Shown: one piece after another, positions 1-10,546 of the stretch | Position numbering within the stretch: position 1 is the stretch's first letter | Layout: each line of letters starts with the position of its first letter | NCBI GenBank assembly: GCA_022575985.1 | Contig: JAKSXM010000132.1 | Span: forward strand, 7,130,001-7,194,000 | Source: Anagrus nilaparvatae | Lineage: Eukaryota; Arthropoda; Insecta; Hymenoptera; Mymaridae | Direction of reading: 5' to 3' | Length of the DNA: 64,000 nucleotides | Notes under the pieces: generated by a model | Told to the model about the DNA's origin: nothing | The model's database searches: none | The model's input: the letters and a program-made list of their open reading frames with translations, nothing else | Translations under genes and position numbers: made by a program

Positions 1-903
1 AATTTGTGTTAAACTTTAAGTGAAAATAACTCAAAAGTTTCCCGCTAAAAAAAAAATTTTTTTTCTCAAAATTTTCAATAATTGCATATATTTTCCTGAA
101 AAAAATTTCCCGAGAGTAATTTTTGTTTTAAGCGAGTAATACCGATTTACGTTTTTTTCAATTTTGACTTGTTACTTATTTTGCTGTTTTCCCGCTAAGT
201 CACGTGACCAAATGAAAATCTGACCAAAAATTTGAATTCTGCGGGAAATTTCACAAAGGTATAGTAATTTTGGTATCCTTTGAATGATACATCTCAATTT
301 GACAATTTAATTAAAATGGTTTATTAAAATATAGAAAAAATGAAAATTTATAAAATGGGATTTTATTGATTTTTGGGTACATTTCTAACTATTTATAGAC
401 ATTTTGATAGAAAATAAAATCTAAACTTAAAAAAAATTTATTTTTTATTAATAATAGACATAACTTATGTTTTTCCAAAAGAAGTATTTTTATTTTTAGA
501 TTTTACATGATTTTAAGGCTAAAAATGTAAAAAAATCAAGAAAATCCCATTTTATAAATTTTCATTTTTTCTATATTTTAATAAACCATTTTAATTAAAT
601 TGTCAAAATGAGATGTATCATTCAAAGGATACCAAATTACTATACCTTTGTAAAATTTCCCGCAGAATTCAAATTTTTGGTCAGATTTTCATTTGGTCTC
701 GTGACTTAGCGGGAAAACAGCAAAATAAGTAACAAGTCAAAATTGAAAAAAACGAAAATCGGTATTACTCGCTTAAAACAAAAATTACTCTCGGGAAATT
801 TTTTTCAGGAAAATATATGCAATTATTGAAAATTTTGAGAAAAAAAATTTTTTTTATAGCGGGAAACTTTTGAGTTATTTTCACTTAAAGTTTAACACAA
901 ATT
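1..903. mobile_element. Long palindromic (foldback) element, left end possibly cut by the window
   Basis: The first bases (AATTTGTGTTAAACTTTAAG) recur as reverse complement at the right end, and most sequence between pairs arm to arm around a centre near 452. Because position 1 is already inside the arm, the element may continue to the left. Each arm carries a ~70 bp module with CCCGC, AAGTCACGTGAC and CTGACCAAAAATTTG, also found in other foldbacks of the window. No coding potential is seen, so this looks like a non-autonomous element. Confidence 0.85.
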
Positions 904-2237
904 TGAATTTTCCCGCGAATTGACATGGAGTAGGAAAAATCTGACTGAAAATTCGAATTTTTCATCAAATTTTACATCGAAAACCTACTTTTTTTTCTTT
1001 CTTTAACGTTTTTTAGAGCTTTTTTACGGGATTTTCAAAAATGGTGGCTGAGGAGAGAAATTTGACCAAAAAACTTTAAATCAGCATAGCACCCTTCAAA
1101 ATTTATAGAAAACCTTCAAATTCGGGGAATCATCTATTTTTAAGTTGTTTTATCGAAGAAAAAAAACAAATTTCCTATTTTTGAGACCTAGCATATCATT
1201 TTGTGCAGCGTTTTATCCATGGAATTACCTTTTAGAAACGATTTGGAACTAAAAAAACAATATTTGAAGTTTTTGGGAAAAACTACCCCTAGTTGCAATA
1301 TAAGGGTTGAAATCCAATTAAATATCCCATAAACCTAAAAAATGTAAGTTTTTTGCACAAATAAGTAATTTTTAATGTTATTTTTTGGTATCATTTTTTT
1401 ATTTTTATATTAATTTTTCCGTCAATTTTATTTTAGCCCGTTTTTCTCCCTCATTACCCTTATTTTCGGGGCTTTTGAAAGGGCTGTAAGTAAAAACTTG
1501 GCTTCAGATTCGGCAACAGCATGAAATTTTATTTTAGACATGTAATTTAAAAGCGCCTATATATCTATACGGTAAACTATTTTATTTTTGACTTTCCGTT
1601 TACGTCCGCTTGGGCGTAAATGGGTTAAGCTAAATGATTCTGTAAATGATGAGTTTTTATCAGTTGTTATTGTTCGTATTTGTTAATCTTGAGATATCTA
1701 AACATTATACATTGTAATAATGTTACAGATCTAGGTCTGAGAGAAGTATGCATGTTACCAAAGTTAAACATTTGTCTTTCACTGGGTTAGATATATAATA
1801 GGCGAAGGATTTCGTTCTATGCCAAATTTGATAGCCTCTAGCTGTTATTGCCTTAGCATAAAAAAGAATACTTCGACGTAAAATTACAAGGGTATCATTT
1901 AGTAAGAGCTGATAATGTTTCAAATTAATTGAATAATTAGAGACCAAAATGTTTTATCAAAAAAATCACCCAAGAACCCTCCTTCTAATTTTATAAGCCT
2001 TTCGTATAGGTATTCCAAAAGAAGCAAATATTTTAAATATATTTATAAGATTAAAAAGAGGGTGCGCGGGTAGTTTTTTTAATGAGAAACATGGTGGTCC
2101 CTACCTATTTAATTTTGAAACATTAGCAACGCTTCCAGAATGATTAGCAAATTTGGCGCACAGTTACTGTGCTCTGATTGGATCGCCCCTTGGATAATTT
2201 TTCTTTTTTTTTTTTTGTAAAAAACTCACATTAACAT
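904..2237. other. Non-coding AT-rich interval with degenerate repeat pieces
   Basis: No gene is visible. A stretch around 1,440-1,560 (cggg/aaaggg, then 'agattc...agcatgaaatttta') is a diverged copy of one at 6,710-6,820. A short open frame on the minus strand at 1,723-1,947 has no recognisable features. Confidence 0.5.
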
Positions 2238-3525
2238 GAAAATTTTTTTAAAATTCATAGACTTGGGATTTTTCTAGCAGATTCAAATGATGTTATAAAC
2301 TGGACTAAAAGACTCATTCCCTAGTAATTTTTCTCGTACAATTCGAACTCACTATTTATTTTAACATTTTACTGCGCTTTACAGGAGAAAAATTAATTTT
2401 TTTGGTTTTTTAGGGCACCAATTATTTGGGAACCAATTTTTTAAAGTTTCGCAGTCTTCAAGAAAAAATTTTATGAATAATATTTGCAAGAGTTACTTAT
2501 ATATTTTTTCCTTAGAAATTCGATGAAAGCTCTAGTTTTATCTGGGGTTTTCCTTAGCTATAAAATGTTTTGTTTCTATTCAGTTTCTATTTTTACTGGT
2601 TTTGTCCAATCTTATATATTTTGCATTGGTAGCCCATTTGAGCCTAATGGGTTTGAAATATTTAAAATTATCTTTAATAAATAAACAGTCAGGGAAAAAC
2701 TACTCTTAACAAACAATTAAGTTATCGTTAATTAAAGATTTTGCAATAATTCTCCTATAATCTCAATTTCACGTTATTTGAAGTCCAATATAACTTAAAA
2801 ATTTGATTATTCAGTGAATTTTTATCATAAGACGAAACGATTTTGCAATTTTTTGAGCCATTTTTTCCTGTGTATTTATTTATTAAAGATAATTTTAAAT
2901 ATTTCAAACAATTTAGGATCAAATGGCCTACCAATGCAAAATATATAAAATTGGACAAAACCAGTAAAAATAGAAACAAAAGATTTTATGGCTAAGGAAA
3001 ACTCTAGATGAAAAAACTAGTGGTTTCATCGAATCCCTGAGGAAAAAATATGTATGTAACTCCTGCAAATATTACTCAGAAAATTTTGTCTTGAAGACTG
3101 CGAAACTTTTAAAAAATGGTCCGCTCATAATTGGTACCCTAATAAACTAAAAAAATGAATTTTTCTCCTGTAAAGCGTAGCAAAATGCTTAAATACCCAC
3201 GTAAAAGGATTAAGCTTAATTTTGGTTAAGCTTAATGAATTAAGCTTACTGGAGTAAGCTTACTGGATTAAGCTTACTGAAGTAAGCTTACGGACTAACC
3301 TAAAAAGGCTTAATTTTTAAAATTAAGCTTAATCCAGTAAGCTTACTCCAGTAAGCTTAATTCATTAAGCTTAACCAAAATTAAGCTTAATCCTTTTACG
3401 TGGGTAAATAGTGAGTTTGAATTGTACGGGAAAAATTACTAGGAAATGCGTTTTTAGTCCAGTTTATAACATCATTTGAATCTGCTAGAAAAATCCCAAG
3501 TCTATGAATTTTTAAAAAACCTAAT
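2238..3525. mobile_element. Foldback element with a nested palindrome
   Basis: The left arm (from about 2,238, with AGCAGATTCAAATGATG) is matched in reverse complement by the right arm ending near 3,525, with the centre near 2,780. The right arm is longer because another palindrome (3,199-3,408) is inserted in it. Two short hydrophobic open frames (2,484-2,684 + and 2,755-2,979 -) are the same peptide read from opposite arms, so they are by-products of the symmetry and not genes. Confidence 0.85.
3199..3408. mobile_element. Small palindromic element rich in TTAAGCTTA, inserted in a foldback arm
   Basis: The unit starts CCCACGTAAAAGG and ends CCTTTTACGTGGG, an inverted repeat over nearly the whole length, with many TTAAGCTTA (HindIII-containing) motifs inside. 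It is flanked by TAAATA on both sides, a likely target-site duplication. It interrupts the right arm of the surrounding foldback and is absent from the left arm, so it is the younger insertion. Confidence 0.8.
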
Positions 3526-3559
3526 ATTTAACATTTGAACTGCTCTGGACGTTGAAAAC

Positions 3560-4410
3560 TAAAAGAAAAATTACTTTTAACAGAAAGATAATACTTTAAA
3601 ATATGTAAAATTAAAGTAAATAATAAAAAAATCTGTAAAAAAATTAATAATAAACAAAATCATTAAAAACGAGACTGATTTTGTAATTTTAAAAATGATC
3701 CGAAATCGGTTAATTTAGCTTTGGACTTTTTTGCAGCTGTTTTAGATAAATTCTAAAGCTCTTAATTAATGAGTTATATTTTATTCAACTTTTTATTATT
3801 ACCTTTCAATAATAATTCCACTTAAAAAATTTTTAAAAGCTAAATAGGCAATCTTTATTTTTAAACAAGTTTTTTTAATTTTTGAGCTGCTTTAAGACGC
3901 TAATAATTAAAAATTTGTAACCTTTTTATATAAAAAATGCTTTTTTTTAGTAATTTTTGAGTAGAGTATACAAGTGAAAAAACATAAATTTATCATTTAT
4001 AATGATTTTAATTGATTAAAAAAAACTTTCAAAAATTTTTTTAAATATTGAGAAAACGTGATTTTGAGCATTTTAAATCAAAAAAAAACTTTTGTACACG
4101 CAACATTTTTTCTGTTCCTCACTTTTTTGTGACTATATATTATAATTATGATCTAAAGAACACAAAAAAACGTATTAGCAAGGTGTGCAATACACATAAG
4201 AAAAATAAAAACTATTCATTATGAACTATCCCAGACTGCATAAAAGCCATAAGATAATTAATTAATTATCCCGGGATAATTAAGGGCCCTTAAGGGATAG
4301 TAGATTACTGATAACGGTAAATAAGCATAAATTTGCGCAAGTTGCATAATAATACCCTAAACTATACTGGAATATTAGTGTAATATGGTTACATTTTCGA
4401 CTAAATCCTA
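3560..4410. other. AT-rich non-coding interval
   Basis: Only A/T runs and short imperfect repeats are seen. There is no gene, RNA gene or clear transposon end. Confidence 0.5.
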
Positions 4411-4873
4411 CACTGAAAAAAAATTCCGGTTACCAGTGACGGATTTTTTTAACGTGGAACATGTTTATAGGGAGGGGATACTTCAGAATTTGAAAATTAA
4501 GGGGGGGGGGTCAAACGAGACTTAGAATAATTAGAAGACTTTGAAAAATCTGGGCTTAAGGACTTAGAATAATTCGGAGACTTTGAAAAATCTTGGCTTA
4601 AGGACTTAGGATAATACAGGTTAGAAAAGGACTTAGAATAATATTGATTTAGGGATTTGGAATAATTCGGATTTAGAGGCTTAGAGTAATTTTTATTTAG
4701 GGACCTAGAATAATACGCGTTTAGCGGATCAGCATAGTTTGGGTTTAGAATCTTAACATCTAGTACGGTGATAATTAAAAATTATAAAATTATAAAATTG
4801 TATTGTAATGTTGAGTAACATTTGTATTATACCTAGTCTTCAGCTGGAAGTAAACATGTTCCATGCATTTAAG
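4411..4873. repeat. CACTG-type MITE end, then an inverted-repeat element holding a ~33 bp tandem repeat
   Basis: 4,411-4,446 matches the CACTGAAAAAAAATTCCG terminal sequence of the TA-flanked MITE family. Next comes GTGGAACATGTTTA (~4,449), reversed near 4,850-4,866. Between them, after a run of ten G, a degenerate ~33 bp unit (TTTAGGGACTTAGAATAAT) repeats about six times (4,520-4,740). Confidence 0.6.
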
Positions 4874-4874
4874 T

Positions 4875-5990
4875 TGTGTTTACACAAACCGGTTATATTT
4901 TTTATTTAAAATGAAAATTAACACCTAAAAATAAATAAAATTAATTTATAAAAATTGATATGATTATAAGAAGAGAATAAGATTCAAGAGAATGTTTTTA
5001 GCGTATTATTTATTTAACCCTTGTACAGGATACACGATATTCAAGTTTAAAAAAGCCAATAATTATAAATATTCTGAAAATGAGTGTAAACCGTGCACAT
5101 AAAACAAACACGCTATGGTACTGAAAAGTTCAGGAAAATTATAAATAATTATGAATTCAATGAAAAAAATATGCAGATCAGCATTAATAAAATGTTTGTA
5201 TAAATTTTTTCATGATCAAGGTGTTACTAAATTTTAATTTTTTTAACATAAATTTATAAAAAAATAAAGTTTCCCAACGACATTTCTATATATGCTTGGT
5301 CGTTAAAGGTTTAAATAATTAATACTTAATTCCCATCCGCGGATTAAAAATCTAGTCGTCATTTTTAATGGTTTCGAGATAAGATTAAAGAACCGCGTTT
5401 CAATTGATTAAGAAATGTTATTAAATAGTTTTTAAAAAATTAAATATATTTTTATATATACTATTTTGGGCACGCTATTTTTATTTTTGAAAAAAATTTC
5501 ATCGATTTTTCACCCCTTATATAGAAAACTGTAGATAGGCCAAAAAAGTATCTAGACGTGAAAAATACAGGAGAAAAACCTCCATATCGCCAAAAATCTT
5601 TAGATGAGCCATTTCTTCCTGTATTATTTGTAGAAATAAATAAATATTCTAAAAAATGATTTTATTTTTTAATATAAATTTTATATTAAATAAAATAATA
5701 TTAATAAATTAAAAAAAATTGAAAACATTTACTTATTTATTTATTTATTTCAATTAACAGCCTCAATAGGCCAATACATAAAATATAAATTCATAAAAAT
5801 TTTATAAAAATATTAGACACATTTATAAAAATAATAGATAAATTTTACAAAAATAATAGAAAACATTATTCATATCGAGATTTTTATAACGGCAGTTCTT
5901 AGCTATTTTTATCCAAGCCTGAGGTCGTTGTCTTGGATTTACAAAATAGGAATGTGTTTGGTATGTAAAAATATCCAATCTCCAATTTTT
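4875..5990. other. AT-rich non-coding interval
   Basis: No gene or clear element is seen; a short TTTA microsatellite lies near 5,730. Confidence 0.45.
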
Positions 5991-6039
5991 AAGGCTCTAA
6001 GTCAATAATTTCCACTTCTTTTTCATAAATAATAAATAT

Positions 6040-6590
6040 ATTAGCGGCCCAAAAAACGTATAAGAACGTACTTTGGACGCTCAAAGTACAAAAATAGTAA
6101 AAAACCCCTTGTAGGGGTAGTTCTAGCTATTTTAAGGGTAAAATTTTAATTATATATGAAAAAGGAGTTAAAATTCTTGATTAGTGACCCAAAAAACCTA
6201 TATGGGCATATACTGGATGCTAAAAGTACGAAAATAGCAAAAACACCCCCTTTTTGGAGGTAGTTTTAACCAATTTAGGGGTGAAATTTTAATTATTTAT
6301 GAAAAAGAAGTGGAAATTATTGATCAGCGACCCAAAAAATCAGTTTGGTACAAATCTGAGTGCTCAAAATGCGAATATGTAAAAAAAACTCCTTTTTGGG
6401 GGTAGTTTTTGCAAATTTAGAGGTGAAGCCCCAATTTCTCTGCCAAATTACCCCGATTTTAGTGTTCAGCGACCCAAAAAATATATAGTGGAGCAAATCT
6501 GGTTTTCGCCAGTGATAATACAAACAAACCCGTATTCTGTTTGGAGTACCACCCCTATCCACCTTTTAAGGGTTGTAAATAGGGCCAAAA
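6040..6590. repeat. Tandem array of a ~140 bp unit (TTTTTTGGGTCGCTGA family), four copies
   Basis: The phrase GACCCAAAAAAC/T recurs near 6,050, 6,186, 6,330 and 6,470, about 140 bp apart. Each is followed by a 'caaaatctgg' stretch, an 'aaaaacccc' stretch and 'ggggtagtttt'. The orientation is the reverse of the arrays at 23,600 and 31,380. The short minus-strand frame at 6,317-6,562 is a read-through of the repeat, since the same peptide (FFGSLNTKIGV) appears at 23,640. Confidence 0.8.
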
Positions 6591-6865
6591 TGTATGAGAC
6601 CTCAATGTATACGAAGTTTACTTAAATTTACACATAAAAAATATTATTTTCAAACATTTTTCAATAAAATTGTATAATTTTTTCATTGATTTTTCCAAAC
6701 ATTTCCTAATAATGCTTGACCTACCCCTTTCACCCCCGTTTTTAGGGTATTTTTAAGGGTTGTAGATGAAAACTAATGTCAGATTCTGAAAGAGCATGAA
6801 ATTTTACTTCTGCTATAAATTTGTCTTTTGCTGAAATTCTTTAAAAACTTTTAAATCGATTAGAG

Positions 6866-6942
6866 TATCGATATTACAAAATATCAATATTTTTGGATCG
6901 AATATCGATGCCGAGTATCGATATTAAATCTATATATCGATA
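6866..6942. promoter_or_regulatory. Cluster of TATCGATA palindromes upstream of the kinase-like gene
   Basis: Perfect TATCGATA octamers lie at 6,866-6,873, 6,916-6,923 and 6,935-6,942, with a TATCGAT near 6,903. In Drosophila this octamer is the DREF/BEAF-type promoter element. The cluster sits 245-325 bp before the start codon at 7,189. A regulatory role is inferred from position and motif only. Confidence 0.4.
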
Positions 6943-7188
6943 TCAACTGTCACCCCCATCGAGTTAAGTTTGTTGCTTAATCTTTAGAGCCATCAAGTAG
7001 GTACAGAAAAATTAGAAAACCTACCAGCGGGAGTAGATCACGCCGTTCCTTAAATAAAACATATAAATGACATTGAAAAGAAATAATTAATTGATTTTAT
7101 TATAAATCTAACGCAAAAATTAATATAAATAATTATTTACAAGTTGAATATTTCTAAAGTTTGTTTTGTTTGTCTTTTATAATAAATA

Positions 7189-8150
7189 ATGACAGTTGAT
7201 GGCATCGCGATTCTTATCTGCTGTATACAGGTTCTGGTATTCATTCCTTTAGTATTGTAAGTTAACTATTTAAATTAAAAATATTATTATCATATTAATT
7301 ACAGTTTTATGAATAAATAATTTTTTATTGCAGGGCATTTTTTTATTTCTTTATGAGGTGTCCTGAAACAGAGAAAAAAACAAGACGATTAAAAGAATTA
7401 AATTTAAAAGTTCGGGTAATTAAAAAACAAGAAATTAAAATTGGTGCAGAAATCGATAGAGGCAATTTTGGAACTGTAAAAAAAGGAGAATGGAATAAGT
7501 TAGAAGAAAAGAAAAAAGTAGTAGCAGTTAAATTTCTTATATTGCCTGATGATGATTTTAATCATATAATTTTAAAAGAAGTGTACATATTTGATAAACT
7601 TGATCACGAAAATATTATTAAATTCTTAGCAGTTTATGGAACTAAAAAATATTATTGCCTAGTGATGGAATATTTTGAAGGGAAAACAATTGATATCATT
7701 GAATATAATTCAATAATAGGAAATGACGTCGTAAAAATATTGTCAGTCAAAAATTCAATTAGTCATCAAATTTGCAAAGCTTTAACATACTTACATAGAA
7801 ATAAAATTTATCATGGCGATATTAGAAACCTGAATAACACTTTAGTCAGTGATAAATTTAAAGTTAAAGTTCTTGATTTTGGGTCAAGTAATTTTTTTAT
7901 AGAAGAAAATTCAAATGATATCAATGAACTTAAATATGGAATAACGTCTAAGAAAGATAAATTTGATAATAATGTAGATACTGATAAGAAAAATACTGTT
8001 CATATGTTATTAAATTTGTACACCCAATATGAAGGACAATATTTATATTTAAATCGTAATCAAGAATTTGAAGACGAAATTAAAAAAGCTTGTTTTGATA
8101 ATCTTTCTAAAAATCTAAGTTCTGTTTTTGACAAATACTTATCTGACTAA
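7189..8150 (+). CDS. Predicted membrane-anchored TAK1/MAP3K7-like truncated (pseudo)kinase, two exons
   Basis: Exons 7,189-7,256 and 7,334-8,150 join across a 77 nt intron (donor ATT|GTAAGT, acceptor TTATTGCAG|G), giving 294 aa; an in-frame TAA lies just before the start ATG. Residues ~6-29 form one hydrophobic helix (IAILICCIQVLVFIPLVLAF), followed by a basic stretch, so the kinase part should face the cytosol. Kinase landmarks: glycine loop DRGNFGTV (first Gly is Asp64), VAVK Lys89, Glu105 in the C-helix, hinge MEYFEG, HGD (183-185) instead of HRD, Arg187 where Lys is usual, Asn190, DFG 204-206. After DFG only ~88 residues remain, with no APE motif and no helix F tryptophan/aspartate motif, so half of the C-lobe is missing. 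The frame is intact and codon use resembles the other genes, arguing against simple decay. Closest impression is the TAK1-like branch. Without the first exon it would be a soluble 265 aa protein starting at 7,353. Confidence 0.7.
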
Positions 8151-8529
8151 AAATTGGATTAATGTATAATTTTTGAATAAATTTTACTTTTAAGTATTTT
8201 GTGACTATTATTATATTATTATTTATTTATTTCTTATTTCATATAGTGCACAGGGTGCGCAGTCATTAAATATCATTTTTTGAAACTGAAATACAAGTAT
8301 TAAGGTTGTTTACCGCAGTAATATTATGGTGGAAGTCTGAATTCTATCTCTAAAAAACACTCATGTTAATTTTTCATCCGAGTTATTCCTGTTTTAATTA
8401 TTAGTTAGAATATCATTTCAATTTCTGTGAAATTCTTGGAAATTTTCGCCATTGCAAAAAAATATTATTTGAGCAATTTGGAGGGTTTTGACTACTATAC
8501 CTTTACCATAGGATATACCTTTTTATTTA
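8151..8529. other. 3' flank of the kinase-like gene
   Basis: An AATAAA lies about 25 bp after the stop codon. The rest is AT-rich with no feature recognised. Confidence 0.4.
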
Positions 8530-8832
8530 CACTGAAAAAAAATTCCGCTTATGGCTAGCGGATTTTTTTTTCTTCGCAAATAATTGCAAATGACTTGAAA
8601 TCTACAAAAAATTAAAAAAAAAATTTTTTTCTTTTCTTTTTTCATAAAATCTCATCATACCGATATACGCATATCCCAAGTAACCGGGAAATACATTTTT
8701 TTTTTCTTTTTTTTTACGTTTCAATTAATTTGTAATCGTTTAACGAAATAAAATATTGCGCTAGATACAAGCGAAATTCCGCTTGTGGCAAGCGAAAATC
8801 CACTAACGGCAAACGGAATTATTTTTTTAGTG
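8530..8832. mobile_element. TA-flanked MITE, CACTGAAAAAAAATTCCG family
   Basis: The element begins TA-CACTGAAAAAAAATTCCG and ends AGTG-TA, with imperfect inverted arms that include 'gcaaatgacttgaaa' and several CAAGCGGAA/TTCCGCTTG words. The TA duplication suggests mobilisation by a Tc1/mariner-type transposase. Partial relatives lie at 4,411, 9,150-9,297, 24,062-24,212, 29,166, 42,777 and 46,775-47,106. Confidence 0.7.
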
Positions 8833-9149
8833 TATAATAATTTTTCAATAAAAAAGCTAATGCTTCGGGTAATTTTTTAGTAAAAAATGAAAAAAAATTT
8901 TGGGTCATAATGCTCTCGATAATGCTTCTTTTCCCACACTTGAGCAAAGTAGTAGTTCTTACACAAAAAAAAATAATTGCATTTGTTTTTTAATTTCTGA
9001 TGGCGAAAATTTTGAAACCGAAAAAAATCCGTTAAAACTAATGTTTTGTTTAAAAAGTAGTGATTTAGAATCGCACCACAACCGAGAAATACGTGCATTC
9101 GCCTCTCTGGCCACTGATGAGAAAAAATTTTTTGTTCACATAGGTTTTA

Positions 9150-9297
9150 CGTGAAAAAAAATTAAAAATGTAAAAAATTTTTAAAAGTTTTCTTTAACTT
9201 TTAAGTCATTTGCAATCTTTTGAGCAAGAAAAAAAAAATTTTGCTAGCCACAAGCGGAATTTCATTAGCTTCAAGCGAACGTTTTTTTCAGTATATA
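9150..9297. mobile_element. Half copy of the CACTG MITE family
   Basis: It holds 'tttacgtgaaaaaaaa', 'aagtcatttgcaatctttt' and 'ctagccacaagcggaattt' and ends TTTTTTTCAGTAT. This matches 24,062-24,212 closely. Overlapping short open frames at 8,877-9,154 on both strands are not convincing genes. Confidence 0.6.
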
Positions 9298-10546
9298 TAT
9301 TAGAGTGTGTCTTATTTTTTATTTTTCGATATTTTTTAGCTCGCCTCATTTTTTTTCGAAAATTTTGGTCATAAAAAACCCTCAGCTCCAAGGATTTTGA
9401 TTTTCGATTTTTTTAACCCGTGCAGCCGAGCACTTGAAGTTTTCCATTCAAATAACATGGGAATTTTAAGTTTTAAACTATACAAATTTTGACAGAGGTC
9501 AGAAATCGTTTTAAAAAGCTAATTTTTAATAGAAAACATTCTTTTATATGTTTAAAGACATTAAAACAGCCCTGCATTCATTCCCCGGGAATTCTAGGGC
9601 TAAAAAAGCAAATTTACATGTTGACTCAATCTTATAAAACAGGGTTTTTCAGTAATTTTCGATAAAACGCTGCAACCTCAAAAATTAATCAAAACGCTTC
9701 TGGTTGTTATATTTTTTTTTGGTGCAAGTGTCACCATACAAATGCCGTAAACCGCGTTCTTTTATCATTGATCCTTTCATCACTATAGTCAATTAACCTA
9801 ACGGTAATTTTTGACTAAAAATGATGCTTTTCAATAATCTAACCAGAGATGATAATTTAAAGTCAGAGTCCCAATTTTAGGGTTTCAAAAAAAAATCAAT
9901 TTTTATCATTAACTTTGAAAAGCGATATAATAAAAACTATTTAAAGAAAAGAGACAAGTAAAATATTTTTGGAAATAAAAATATTTTTGGCAATTTAAAC
10001 AAATTTTAAAATTGGGCATTTCGGGTCAAAAATTACCAGCAGGTTCATTGGCTATAGTGATGAAAGGATCAATGATAAAAGAACGCGGTTGACGGTATTT
10101 GAAAGGTAATACTTGCACAAAAAAAAGTAGAACAACCAGAAGCGTTTTGGTTAATTTTTGAGGTTGTAGCGTTTTATCAAAAATCACCGAAAAACCCTGT
10201 TTTATAAGACTGATCCAACATGTAAATTTGCGTTTTTAACCCAAGAATTCCCTTGGGAATGAATGCAGGGTTGTTTTCATGACTTTAAACATATAAAAGA
10301 ATATTTTCTAGTAAAAATTAGCTTTTGACCTTAAAACGCTTTGTGACCTCTGTCAAAATTTGTATACCTTAAAACTCAAAATTCCCATGTTATTTAAATG
10401 GGAAACTTCAAGTGCTCGGCGGCACGGGTTAAAAAAATCGAAAATCGAAATCCTTGGAGCTGAGGGTTTTTTATGACCAAAATATTCGAAAAAAATGGGG
10501 GGAACCAAAAAATATCGAAAAATATAAAATAAGACACACTCTAATA
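9297..10546. mobile_element. Foldback element, ~1.25 kb
   Basis: The left end TATTAGAGTGTGTCTTATTT is the reverse complement of the right end, and arms pair around a centre near 9,922 (for example 'aaaccctcagctccaaggat' in the left arm). Arms contain CTTCTGGTTGT and 'tttggtgcaagtgtcacc', also found in diverged single arms at 16,575-16,835 and 35,430-35,700. No coding sequence is seen. Confidence 0.85.

Noticed and set aside
3199..3408. Origin of replication or CRISPR-like repeat because of regular TTAAGCTTA words
   Set aside because: The repeats are part of a single palindrome with a target-site duplication, without spacers; the DNA is eukaryotic.
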